Positions 7,692-14,958 are shown, counted from the first letter of the stretch. The stretch: DNA of 15,162 nucleotides from an uncultured Anaerolineales bacterium (GCA_913031335.1 CAJWGI010000003.1:1-15162); one strand, 5' to 3'. Notes: generated from the sequence alone by a model not told the origin. Program-made: numbers and translations.

Positions 7692-8618
7692 CTAAGTGAT
7701 GAGTATGTCCACGCAAATCATCAACAATACGATTACGAGGTAAAGATTCGAAGCGTGGAACAATCTGCGCGCCGCCTCCACCTGCGGCCGGGCAATCAAC
7801 CCAATGTTGAGCGCCAGCAGTGCGACCGTCGCAGCAGACACCGGCACAGTGTAGAGCCAGTCAAGCCCAGGTAGAACCGCCAGACTTAATGCAGCCAGCG
7901 CGGTCGCAGCGGTATGCAGCAGCACCCACCAAGCAGACTGCCGTACGCTCACGCGCGCCGGCAGCATCGGCGTGCCACCGACGAGATAGTCCTCCCGGTA
8001 GACAATAGCGAGGCTCCAAAAATGCGTAGGCGTCCACGCAAAGAGAAGCGCCGCCAGCACCAGCGCGCCGGGGTTATTCCACGCACCTACTGCCGCACTG
8101 CCGCTGAGAACCGCCGCGCTGCCGGCCGCCCCTCCGATGATGATGTTTACCAGCGTGCGCGGCTTTAGCCACAGCGTGTACACACCCACGTAAATGACCG
8201 CACCCAGAAAGAGAAAGAAGGCCAGCGCGGCATTGAAGGGCAGCACGGCCAGGCACGGCGCTATAATCATCAGCGCGGACGCATAGGGTACCCATGCCGG
8301 GCGCTCGATTGCCCCGGTGACCAGCGGTCGCAGCCGGGTACGAATCATGAGCGAATCGCTTGCTCGCTCATAATACTCATTCAGCGCCGCTGACCCGGAG
8401 GCGGCCAGCCCTCCCGCCAGCAGCAGCACTCCGAGCGAGCCCGACGCAGGCATCCCGCCCGCCGCCAGAAAAGCGCCGCCGACGGCTGCGAAAAGCAACA
8501 GCACGACCACGCGCACCTTGAAAAGCACCGCGAATAGCTGCCAGCGCGATATCGGCGCGCCGCGTTGCTCCGCCTTGACGGCCGCGATTGCGCCGGTATC
8601 GCTGATAGTGGTGCTCAT
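7692..8618 (-). CDS. ctaB: Protoheme IX farnesyltransferase (heme O synthase)
   Basis: CtaB is a membrane UbiA-family prenyltransferase that adds a farnesyl group to protoheme IX, giving heme O, the substrate of CtaA. The aspartate-rich motif is N80-x3-E84-x3-D88 followed by RTRLRPL (93-99). The usual first Asp is replaced by Glu, a conservative change. The second acidic motif is near D210-Y-L-V-G-G, followed by TPMLPA. About nine helices cover the remainder. I set the start at the ATG at 8618 (308 residues), because it overlaps the SURF1 stop as ATGA and has GGAG upstream; the longer frame from 8702 would overlap SURF1 by some 28 codons without family similarity. ctaA follows, so the two heme A pathway steps are encoded in order. 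Confidence 0.95.
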   Translation of the reverse strand: MSTTISDTGAIAAVKAEQRGAPISRWQLFAVLFKVRVVVLLLFAAVGGAFLAAGGMPASGSLGVLLLAGGLAASGSAALNEYYERASDSLMIRTRLRPLVTGAIERPAWVPYASALMIIAPCLAVLPFNAALAFFLFLGAVIYVGVYTLWLKPRTLVNIIIGGAAGSAAVLSGSAAVGAWNNPGALVLAALLFAWTPTHFWSLAIVYREDYLVGGTPMLPARVSVRQSAWWVLLHTAATALAALSLAVLPGLDWLYTVPVSAATVALLALNIGLIARPQVEAARRLFHASNLYLVIVLLMICVDILIT

Positions 8619-9385
8619 GGGGTCTCCGCCTGCCCGAGGGCTGCATTCTTGCGCAAGAAGTGCAGATAGCCACCGCCCAGCAGCGGCACGAACAGGAACC
8701 ATTGAATAGCGTATCCAAGGTGCGGGCCGTCGCTCAACTCGATATCTATGGGTACGCGTTGTGGATACCCGTTCACACCGTTCTCGTCCGGTTGCTGTTG
8801 CACGTACACAGGCAGTAAATTATACGACATCTGCGCCTGCAAAGCCGTGATGTCCAGCCGATACCAATCCAGTTGTGCAGACTGCGGAGCGGCCTTCGCT
8901 GCCCCGAGCTGCGAAAGGCGGATGCGCCCACGCACGAGCTGCGGGCCCGGCTCATCGAATTGCGCCAGCTTAGCGGGCGTTGCGGAATCGTATAGAATCC
9001 AGCCGCGGTTCACCAACACCGCCCGGTCAGCAGCGGGCAGCACAAGCGGCGTAATCAGATTGACGCCCGGCTGGCCGCGGAATTTCTGACCGCGCAGGAT
9101 AACCTGTTGCGTGTGGTCATATTCGCCACGCACGGTCACAGCGCGAAAAAGAAGCTGCTGCGCGTCCACGGAGAGGTCAAGGCCGGCTAGCGGCAGCGGG
9201 TCGGCGGCCAGTTGTTGGGAGACATGCTCGTTGCGCGCTCTACGCTGCGTGCCCCGCTCCAGCTGCCAGAATCCGAGCCGCGTCATCACCGGCATCGCCA
9301 GCAGCACGAGCAGGGTGCTCCACCACCAACGGCGGTTGAACAAAAGCGAGGGCACTGTGCCCCATCGGGCCGGCTTCGGGTCCAT
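8615..9385 (-). CDS. SURF1-family oxidase assembly protein
   Basis: SURF1 (Shy1) proteins assist insertion of heme A into subunit I. The 256-residue product has the classical two-helix architecture: helix one at about 22-38 followed by RLGFWQLERGTQRR (36-49), an outer domain with VNRGWI (125-130), and a last helix introduced by DGPHLGYAIQWF (219-230). All are family signatures. The ATG overlaps the last base of the ctaG stop (TAATG at 9385), and the stop overlaps the ctaB start, so translation is tightly linked on both sides. Finding SURF1 beside a CtaG of the caa3 type gives this operon both a heme- and a copper-linked assembly factor. Confidence 0.92.
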   Translation of the reverse strand: MDPKPARWGTVPSLLFNRRWWWSTLLVLLAMPVMTRLGFWQLERGTQRRARNEHVSQQLAADPLPLAGLDLSVDAQQLLFRAVTVRGEYDHTQQVILRGQKFRGQPGVNLITPLVLPAADRAVLVNRGWILYDSATPAKLAQFDEPGPQLVRGRIRLSQLGAAKAAPQSAQLDWYRLDITALQAQMSYNLLPVYVQQQPDENGVNGYPQRVPIDIELSDGPHLGYAIQWFLFVPLLGGGYLHFLRKNAALGQAETP

Positions 9386-10266
9386 TATCTGGGCGCTGCG
9401 ACAGGCACGTGTCGAGCACGGCGCTCTTGCTGCGCCAGCATGCGCGCCACGATGACCAGAACCGCTATCAGAAACATCATGCTACCGGGTATCCACATGA
9501 TGACCCCGCCCAGCATCTGATCCTGCATCATCGTCAGACCCCACGGACGGGGCACATCAAGGTAGTAGCGATAGATTGGCTCACTGGAAAAGGTTATCGT
9601 CACGCCGGCAAGCATGTTCACCGGCACGGTCAAGAGCAAATAGGCAATGCGCCAGCCGTACGAAAAACGCCCGTGCAAGCGTGGTCCCGCCGCGGTCACA
9701 TGCCACCAGAAAAACAGCGCTGCAGCGAAGAAGCTCAGGTGCTCTAGGTCATGGATGCGGTCAGAGCGCAGGGCCGCGTCGTATGCGCCCGGGTCGTGCC
9801 AGCCAACGTAGATAATCACAAAAAAAAACCAGATCAGCCCTGGGCGAGTGAGCTGCGCGAACGCCCGCCGGAACCCGGCCTCTCTATAGAAAAAGGGCCC
9901 AATCGCGCGCCGAGCGCCTAGCGGCAGGCCCCAGAGCACGACCGGGAAGGGATTGGACAGTAGCAACAGCGGCGGCGCGCACATGACCAGCAACAGATGT
10001 TGAATCATGTGCACGAAAAAGAGTTGTCCGCCCAAAACGTCCACGGGCGAAAGCAACGCCACCGCGATTATGAGCAATCCGCCCAGATAGCTCGCCAGGC
10101 GCCAGCCCCCTGCCAGAGACCCCGGGCTGCGCCCCGTGCAGCCCAACGTCACTGTGCGAAGGCGCTTCCAGCCCAGTACGTACATCGTCCCGGAAACAAC
10201 AAGCGCGCCTATAACGTCTGCGCGCCACTCCCAGGAACGGAGCAGCGCGCTCAATACAGGATCCAT
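9385..10266 (-). CDS. ctaG: Cytochrome c oxidase assembly factor CtaG (caa3 type)
   Basis: This is a polytopic membrane protein of the CtaG_caa3 family, needed for a functional caa3 oxidase in Bacillus and thought to act in copper (CuB) assembly; it is unrelated to Cox11. The 293 residues hold about seven helices with the family histidines HMIQH (86-90), GWHDPG (His157), HDLEH (172-176) and WWHV (His189), then DQMLGGVIMWIPGSMM (249-264). A short basic cytoplasmic tail ends the protein. It follows the subunit III gene by 48 bases, and a GC-rich hairpin lies between the two. Its stop overlaps the SURF1 start. No strong ribosome site is seen before the ATG. Confidence 0.93.
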   Translation of the reverse strand: MDPVLSALLRSWEWRADVIGALVVSGTMYVLGWKRLRTVTLGCTGRSPGSLAGGWRLASYLGGLLIIAVALLSPVDVLGGQLFFVHMIQHLLLVMCAPPLLLLSNPFPVVLWGLPLGARRAIGPFFYREAGFRRAFAQLTRPGLIWFFFVIIYVGWHDPGAYDAALRSDRIHDLEHLSFFAAALFFWWHVTAAGPRLHGRFSYGWRIAYLLLTVPVNMLAGVTITFSSEPIYRYYLDVPRPWGLTMMQDQMLGGVIMWIPGSMMFLIAVLVIVARMLAQQERRARHVPVAAPR

Positions 10267-10298
10267 ATTGTCAGCGGCCAGGCGATGCCCGCCGCAGC

Positions 10299-10316
10299 GA
10301 CCGCCGCTTCGCGGTC
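10299..10316 (-). other. GC-rich hairpin between ctaE and ctaG
   Basis: GACCGC (10299-10304) and GCGGTC (10311-10316) form perfect arms around a 6-base loop. One arm overlaps the ctaE stop codon. An alternative CCGC-TTC-GCGG pairing (10304-10314) is nested in it. No T-run follows on the minus strand, so it may be an RNA-processing or stability element separating the structural subunits from the assembly genes, and not a terminator. Confidence 0.4.
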
Positions 10317-10887
10317 AGTGCACCACGTGCCCCATCAGATAAATCGCCGGATAGAAAAATACCCAGACCACATCCACATAATGCCAGTAAATGGCGCACG
10401 CTTCCACACCCCAGTGCCGCTCGCCCGAATAATGCCCGTTGCGCCCGTTGTTCCAAATAATGAGAATGAAGACAACGCCGCTCAAAACGTGCAGCGCGTG
10501 CATGCCGGTCATGCCATACAACACTGCGCCGAAAGCGCCATCGCCGGGCCGGATATGCCCCTGCCACTCGAAGCCGACCACGCCAATCAGGAAGAGCACG
10601 CCAAGCCCGGCGGTGACCAGAAGGTTGCTCAGGAACCTTTCGCGGTCATCGTGCACGATGCCGGTTTCCGCGCGATTCATGGTGAAACTGCTCGCCAGCA
10701 GAATGACGGTGACCACCAGGCCAAGGCCCTGATCGAGATCCGGGCGCGTGTTTCCCCACAGATAAAAGCGTGCGGCCAGCAACCCGGTGAACAGAAAGGC
10801 TTCCGAGAGAAAGAAGAACCACAACCCGAGGCGGTTGTTCTTCAGTTGCTCGCGATACTCTGCCAGTGTGGTTTTCACGGCGCTCAT
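10315..10887 (-). CDS. ctaE: Cytochrome c oxidase subunit III
   Basis: This structural subunit of the heme-copper oxidase packs against subunit I. The 190-residue product has about five helices (roughly 22-44, 55-75, 88-105, 119-146, 165-187), the short form common with caa3 enzymes and lacking the first two helices of seven-helix versions. Family residues include Glu29 in FFFLSEAFLF, HALHVLSG (130-137), Glu162, and YWHYVDVVWVFFY (167-179). The start at 10887 is chosen because it overlaps the subunit IV stop (TGATG) and has a strong GGGGGGAG eight bases upstream; the longer frame from 10911 adds eight residues inside the previous gene. Confidence 0.95.
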   Translation of the reverse strand: MSAVKTTLAEYREQLKNNRLGLWFFFLSEAFLFTGLLAARFYLWGNTRPDLDQGLGLVVTVILLASSFTMNRAETGIVHDDRERFLSNLLVTAGLGVLFLIGVVGFEWQGHIRPGDGAFGAVLYGMTGMHALHVLSGVVFILIIWNNGRNGHYSGERHWGVEACAIYWHYVDVVWVFFYPAIYLMGHVVH

Positions 10888-11312
10888 CAGTGGCTCCCCC
10901 CTTCCAGCCACAGGCTAGAAACATGCATGAAAAATTGCAGAATAATGCCTGCCTTGACGAGAGCAATCATGAACATGGCCACGGTGGAAACCCCCATCAG
11001 GTTGGCCACAAACTCCACAGCAGTAAGCAGCCCCAACCACAAAAGCACCATCACTCCGGTTCGATATGCCGCGGTGAGCCGCGCACCGCGCATGCGCTCA
11101 GCGTCGCGCTCTTTTTTCCACAACGCCAGTGCCATGGCTTCTGTTGGCGCAGCCTCCAGTGCCATGGCTTCTGTTGGCGCAGCTCCGGCCACGGCGCCTT
11201 CAGCCAGCACACGGCTCAACTGATACAAAGCCAGCGCCAACGCCACGCCGCCACCAAGCGTCAACACCACAATAGCGGCGGTGGCTATCATGAATAGCTG
11301 TGTGTTGTCCAT
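10887..11312 (-). CDS. ctaF: Cytochrome c oxidase subunit IV (prokaryotic type) with internal repeat
   Basis: This is a small helical subunit of caa3/cytochrome c oxidases. The C-terminal part, with two helices at about 84-105 and 108-131 ending ILQFFMHVSSLW, matches the prokaryotic subunit IV pattern. An extra N-terminal helix lies at about 7-30. Between them is a cytosolic or outer connector containing a perfect ten-residue duplication (AAPTEAMAL, 44-52 and 54-62) and then a charged stretch (WKKERDAERMRG). The 141-residue length exceeds the usual 90-110. The gene starts 63 bases after the subunit I stop, with GGAG about 12 bases before the ATG, and overlaps ctaE by one base. The family call rests on the C-terminal half and on position. 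Confidence 0.85.
   Translation of the reverse strand: MDNTQLFMIATAAIVVLTLGGGVALALALYQLSRVLAEGAVAGAAPTEAMALEAAPTEAMALALWKKERDAERMRGARLTAAYRTGVMVLLWLGLLTAVEFVANLMGVSTVAMFMIALVKAGIILQFFMHVSSLWLEGGSH
11126..11183. repeat. In-frame tandem duplication inside ctaF
   Basis: A 28-base sequence at 11126-11153 recurs exactly at 11156-11183, a period of 30 bases, so the unit adds ten codons without shifting frame. The identity at DNA level, third positions included, points to a recent duplication by slippage or recombination. Confidence 0.95.
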
Positions 11313-11375
11313 CAGTCTAGATTTCTCCAGCTGCCGCGCCGGCCCACTGCCCGCTGAGACGCGCCACTCTCATGC

Positions 11376-13835
11376 TCAATCAACCGCGCTCGCCGGGCGC
11401 ATGTCCACATAAACGGAGCCGGGCAGGCCATAATCATACGGCTCGCCCACCACTTCGAAGGGCTGCGCGTAACTGTGCTCGGGAATGGGGGAGGGGATCT
11501 GGAATTCGGGCGAGCGCGAGTCCCACGGGTTCGCCTCCGCCAGCTGCGCCTTGCGCGCGCTCTGCCAGAGGTTGAAAATACAAATCAGCACCGATACACC
11601 AATGACTATTCCGGCCAGTGTCACCCACAACTGATAAGGCTCAATCCCGAGCGCCGGGTCATAATCGGCAATGCGTCGCCGCATCCCCTTCAGGCCGGCG
11701 GCAGCCTGCCCCAGACTCTGCACCCAGAATGCAGGCGTCATCAACCAGAAGTGAAGTTTGCCCAGCGCTTCGTTGTACTTGCGCCCGGTCACCTTGGGAT
11801 ACCAGTAATAGATGGCTGCGAAGAACGGAAAGGCGAAGCCACCGAACATGGTGGCGTGGAAGTGACCCACCACCCAGTACGTGTCGTGCAGGAACAAATC
11901 CGTCGTCACCGTGCCGTTGGGCAGCCCGGTCAGGCCGCCAATCAGGAACACTGAAATCGCGCCAAGCACAAAAAGCATCGGCGTCGGAAAGGTCAACTTG
12001 CCCTGCCAGAGCGTGCCCAGCCAGCTAAAGAATTTCACTCCGGTAGGCACGGCCACAAACAGAGTGGCAAGCATGAAGGGAACGCGCAGGAATTCCTCCA
12101 TCCCGGCCGTGAACATGTGGTGCGCCCACACCAGAAACCCGACCAGCGCAATCGCCATACTGGACATGGCTATCCACTTGTAGCCAAAGAGCGGCTTGCG
12201 CGCAAACACCGGCAGCAGCTCGCTGATAATGCCGAGGCCGGGGAGAATGAACACATAGACAGCCGGGTGCGAGTAAAACCAGAAAAGGTGCTGAAAGAGA
12301 ATCGGGTCTCCCGGCGGAGCGCCCACGGCCACAGCCGCATCAGAAAGGACAGGGGAAAAGAAGCCCATTCCCAGCACTCGCTCCACCAGCACCATCAGAA
12401 ACGAAAGGCCAATAAGTTGAGTGGCGGTCAGTTGAATTAACGCGGTGGCAACCGAAGCCCAGACGAAAATGGGCATGCGGAATAAACTCATCCCCGGCGC
12501 GCGCATGCGCGCCACAGTAACCAGCAGGTTGAGCGAGCCAAGAATAGATGACAGCCCCACCATGTATACGCCCAAAAAGAACAGCTGCACGCCGATAGGC
12601 GCGCGCACGCTCAACGGCGGATAACCCGTCCAGCCGGTGTCCCAGCCACCCAGGAACAGCGCGGTGACAACCAGCACTGCACCGGGGACGTTTATCCAAT
12701 AACCAAACGCGTTCAAGCGCGGGAAGGCCATATCCGATGCGCCGATCATCAGCGGTACCAGATAGTTCATCATGCCGCCCACTCCGAGCAGGATGCTGGC
12801 AATCATTATTATCCCGTGCGCGCTGATGAATGAATTGAACGTGCCCTGCGTGATTATCTGCATTTCCGGCGCGAGCAACTCCAAACGGAAAATCCACGCC
12901 AGCGCTCCGCCGATCAGCATAATGGCGATGCCGGTCACCGTGTACTGCACTCCAATGACCCTGTGGTTGTAATCCACGCAGAAGTAGCGCGTCCACGTCG
13001 GCTTTCCCTCCGGAGGGCCATGCCGCATCGGTGTCTCCTGCCCGAGCATCCATTTGCCCCAATCAGTCACCGCCCCCACCGCCACGACAAAGCCGACAGT
13101 GCCGAAAAGCGCGCCCACCACCCAGGCTGGTTCTGCTGCCCAGATTTCCTCCAGACCGAGCACCAGTCGCACCAGGCAGGTCAGCCCCATTCCGAACACG
13201 GTTCCGACCACCTGGCCAATCAACCCGCGCACCAGTCCGAGCGTCAGAAACAGCGGCGGCTCCCGGCGAGGGGCGGCAGGCGCCTCGGGCGGGCCGCCGT
13301 CATCGGGGGGCTGCTCAACTTCTTCAAGCTGTTCCGATTGCGGCGCAGGCGGGGTAGCCTCCGCAGCCGCGGCCGGCTCTGGAGCAGCTGCCGGGGTTTC
13401 CGTCTCGGCTGGCCTGGCAGCCGGAACGGCCGCTTCCATTTGCAAGGCATCATAACCAGTACCCTCGGAGAAATAGTCGTAATTTGGCTTGATGTCTGGG
13501 GTGAGATCGACCTCTTCGCCGGCCTGCAGCTGCCGGGTACAATCCAGCACCACCGCTTCGCCGTGCTCGTTCTTCCCCTCGTAATGCCCTTCCAACCCCG
13601 GCCTGGCAATGTATTCGCCGCCTTTGGCAGCATACTGCGCCGGAACCGCACTCTCATCGAAAATAGCGTCAAAAGGGCATTCCGGAATGCAGGCGCCGCA
13701 ATCAATGCAGGCATCGGGGTCAATGTAATACCACGGCCACTGTCCCATCGGCCGCCCGGGGATGATGCACTCCGCGGGACAGACCTCCACGCAGGAGCTA
13801 TCTCGCAGGCACAGCGAGGTGATGATGTGCGTCAC
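11376..13835 (-). CDS. ctaD: Ferredoxin-cytochrome c oxidase subunit I fusion (A2-type)
   Basis: One continuous 819-residue frame. Residues 1-79 are a bacterial dicluster ferredoxin: C9-x5-C15-x3-C19-P, C23, then C43-x2-C46-x2-C49-x3-C53-P. A related conserved tail reaches about 130. Residues 134-195 form a Pro/Ala/Glu-rich linker. Residues 196-258 add two glycine-rich helices. Residues 281-760 are the 12-helix subunit I: His340 and His660 (heme a), His523/Tyr527, His572 and His573 (CuB site), His658 (heme a3), Lys601 (K pathway), Asp368. Helix VI reads YSHPAVY (521-527), the Tyr-Ser form that marks A2-type oxidases lacking the helix VI Glu. It reduces O2 to water and pumps protons. The GTG start has GGAGG six bases upstream. 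No ribosome site is seen for a separate subunit I start. No signal peptide precedes the ferredoxin, so that domain should be cytoplasmic. Confidence 0.93.
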   Translation of the reverse strand: MTHIITSLCLRDSSCVEVCPAECIIPGRPMGQWPWYYIDPDACIDCGACIPECPFDAIFDESAVPAQYAAKGGEYIARPGLEGHYEGKNEHGEAVVLDCTRQLQAGEEVDLTPDIKPNYDYFSEGTGYDALQMEAAVPAARPAETETPAAAPEPAAAAEATPPAPQSEQLEEVEQPPDDGGPPEAPAAPRREPPLFLTLGLVRGLIGQVVGTVFGMGLTCLVRLVLGLEEIWAAEPAWVVGALFGTVGFVVAVGAVTDWGKWMLGQETPMRHGPPEGKPTWTRYFCVDYNHRVIGVQYTVTGIAIMLIGGALAWIFRLELLAPEMQIITQGTFNSFISAHGIIMIASILLGVGGMMNYLVPLMIGASDMAFPRLNAFGYWINVPGAVLVVTALFLGGWDTGWTGYPPLSVRAPIGVQLFFLGVYMVGLSSILGSLNLLVTVARMRAPGMSLFRMPIFVWASVATALIQLTATQLIGLSFLMVLVERVLGMGFFSPVLSDAAVAVGAPPGDPILFQHLFWFYSHPAVYVFILPGLGIISELLPVFARKPLFGYKWIAMSSMAIALVGFLVWAHHMFTAGMEEFLRVPFMLATLFVAVPTGVKFFSWLGTLWQGKLTFPTPMLFVLGAISVFLIGGLTGLPNGTVTTDLFLHDTYWVVGHFHATMFGGFAFPFFAAIYYWYPKVTGRKYNEALGKLHFWLMTPAFWVQSLGQAAAGLKGMRRRIADYDPALGIEPYQLWVTLAGIVIGVSVLICIFNLWQSARKAQLAEANPWDSRSPEFQIPSPIPEHSYAQPFEVVGEPYDYGLPGSVYVDMRPASAVD

Positions 13836-13861
13836 TAGAAACCTCCGCCCGATTCAATCAT
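13835..13861 (-). other. Eight-codon mini-ORF leading into the fusion gene
   Basis: In the ctaC-ctaD gap an ATG at 13861 opens a frame encoding MIESGGGF, whose TAG stop shares its last base with the GTG start of ctaD (TAGTG). The mini-ORF contains the GGAGG ribosome site of ctaD. It may serve translational coupling, or it may be chance; nothing shows that it is translated. Confidence 0.25.
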
Positions 13862-13876
13862 GGTGGTACATCCCGC

Positions 13877-14887
13877 TCAATCCTGCAGCGACTGCATGAA
13901 GGCAATGATGTCTTCCACGTCGGCCTCAGTGAGCATGTCCTCGTACGTGGCCGGCATGAGATTGTTAAACCCTTCCACCAGCTGCTCACCCGGTTTAAGG
14001 ATGGAATTGCGAATGTAATCCTCGTCCACAGTGACGCTGCTGCCGTCAGCCAGCGGCTCCTGCGACCCGAAGAGATTCTGCCAGCTTGGACCCACGAGCA
14101 CGCTGCCGTCAAGCGAGTGACAGGCTTTGCACCCTTGCGTCTCGTAGAGCTGTGCCCCGCGGGCTGCGGGTGTTTCCAGGGCTGCCAGCCGATCGATTTC
14201 AGCTGCCACCCAAGCGTCAAAATCCGCCCGCGGCAGCACGCGCACAGGCGCGAGCATGCCGGCATGAACGAGTCCACAGATCTCAGCACAGCGCACTTTG
14301 TATTCGCCAACCACGGTAGTGGTCACGCGTAGCGGGTTCACTGCACCCGGCACCGCGTCTTGCTTCACGCGGAATTCCGGCACCCAGAACGAGTGGATCA
14401 CATCGATGGAGGTGATGTCAAAGCGCACATCCCGATTGACCGGCAACACCAGTTCTGACGAAGTCAGCCCCTGGCGAGGGTACTCGAACTTCCACGACCA
14501 CTGAGACCCGGTCACTTTCACCACCATCTCGTCCGGGCCTGCCGCGGTCACATCGCGCAGGGTGACCACACCGAGATAGCCGAAGTAAGCCACGATTAAC
14601 ACCGGCACTACCGTCCAGATAATCTCCAGCGTGGTGTTACCGTGTATGTGCGCACCGTCGCCGCTTTCTCCCGCTTTGCGGCGGAAGACGACGATGCTGT
14701 AAAGCATAAATACCATGACCAGCGCGAACAAGAAAGCAATCACTTTCAAGTGCAGGCCGAAAAGCCAGTCAATGATCACGCCCTGCGCACTTGCGAGTGG
14801 GGGCAGCAGCGACGCCGAATCTAGTCCGGCAGCCACCGCCACCGTGACCACTGCAATAAGCACCGCCACTACGACGAAATGCTTCAA
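13877..14887 (-). CDS. ctaC: Cytochrome c oxidase subunit II with fused cytochrome c (caa3 type)
   Basis: This subunit accepts electrons and passes them by the CuA centre to heme a. The 336-residue protein has an N-terminal export/membrane segment (about 4-20) and two helices at about 46-68 and 88-108. The cupredoxin domain carries all CuA ligands: His165, Cys200, Glu202 (backbone), Cys204, His208 and Met211. The aromatic GSQWSWKFEYP (127-137) is the usual electron entry. The C-terminal domain (about 242-336) is a class I cytochrome c with CKACH (253-257) and axial Met311 (NLMPAT). That fusion defines caa3 oxidases. The start is TTG at 14887, supported by AGGGG about eight bases upstream; no better ATG lies nearby. 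It is the first gene of the operon. Confidence 0.96.
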   Translation of the reverse strand: MKHFVVVAVLIAVVTVAVAAGLDSASLLPPLASAQGVIIDWLFGLHLKVIAFLFALVMVFMLYSIVVFRRKAGESGDGAHIHGNTTLEIIWTVVPVLIVAYFGYLGVVTLRDVTAAGPDEMVVKVTGSQWSWKFEYPRQGLTSSELVLPVNRDVRFDITSIDVIHSFWVPEFRVKQDAVPGAVNPLRVTTTVVGEYKVRCAEICGLVHAGMLAPVRVLPRADFDAWVAAEIDRLAALETPAARGAQLYETQGCKACHSLDGSVLVGPSWQNLFGSQEPLADGSSVTVDEDYIRNSILKPGEQLVEGFNNLMPATYEDMLTEADVEDIIAFMQSLQD

Positions 14888-14947
14888 ATCTGTACCCCTA
14901 TCAACGCGCGATTATTCCCCCGTCCAAGTGTCCCCGCAAACCCTGTC

Positions 14948-14958
14948 TCAGGTCCTGA
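14948..14958. promoter_or_regulatory. Perfect palindrome in the oxidase operon leader
   Basis: TCAGG-T-CCTGA is a perfect inverted repeat with a one-base centre. It lies about 12-22 bases downstream of the predicted transcription start of the oxidase operon, a position where a repressor could block elongation. It is short and no known regulator is matched. Confidence 0.3.

Noticed and set aside
8619..8702. Longer N-terminus for CtaB from the start at 8702
   Set aside because: The extension lies inside the SURF1 gene and resembles no CtaB; the ATGA overlap with GGAG at 8618 is a better start.
10888..10911. Longer N-terminus for subunit III from 10911
   Set aside because: It would overlap subunit IV and bypass the strong ribosome site just before 10887.
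9997..11223. A 408-codon plus-strand frame opposite ctaG, ctaE and ctaF
   Set aside because: It lies wholly antisense to three well-supported genes, is rich in His/Gln/Arg as expected of a shadow frame in GC-rich DNA, and has no recognisable domain.
13250..13460. Frameshift or assembly join explaining the ferredoxin-subunit I fusion
   Set aside because: The frame is open throughout, the linker has normal coding character, and no stop or start with a ribosome site lies between the domains. It cannot be fully excluded without reads.
12963..13838. A 291-codon plus-strand frame opposite the ferredoxin part of the fusion
   Set aside because: Antisense to clear ferredoxin motifs; the translation has low-complexity Arg/His composition and no family pattern.
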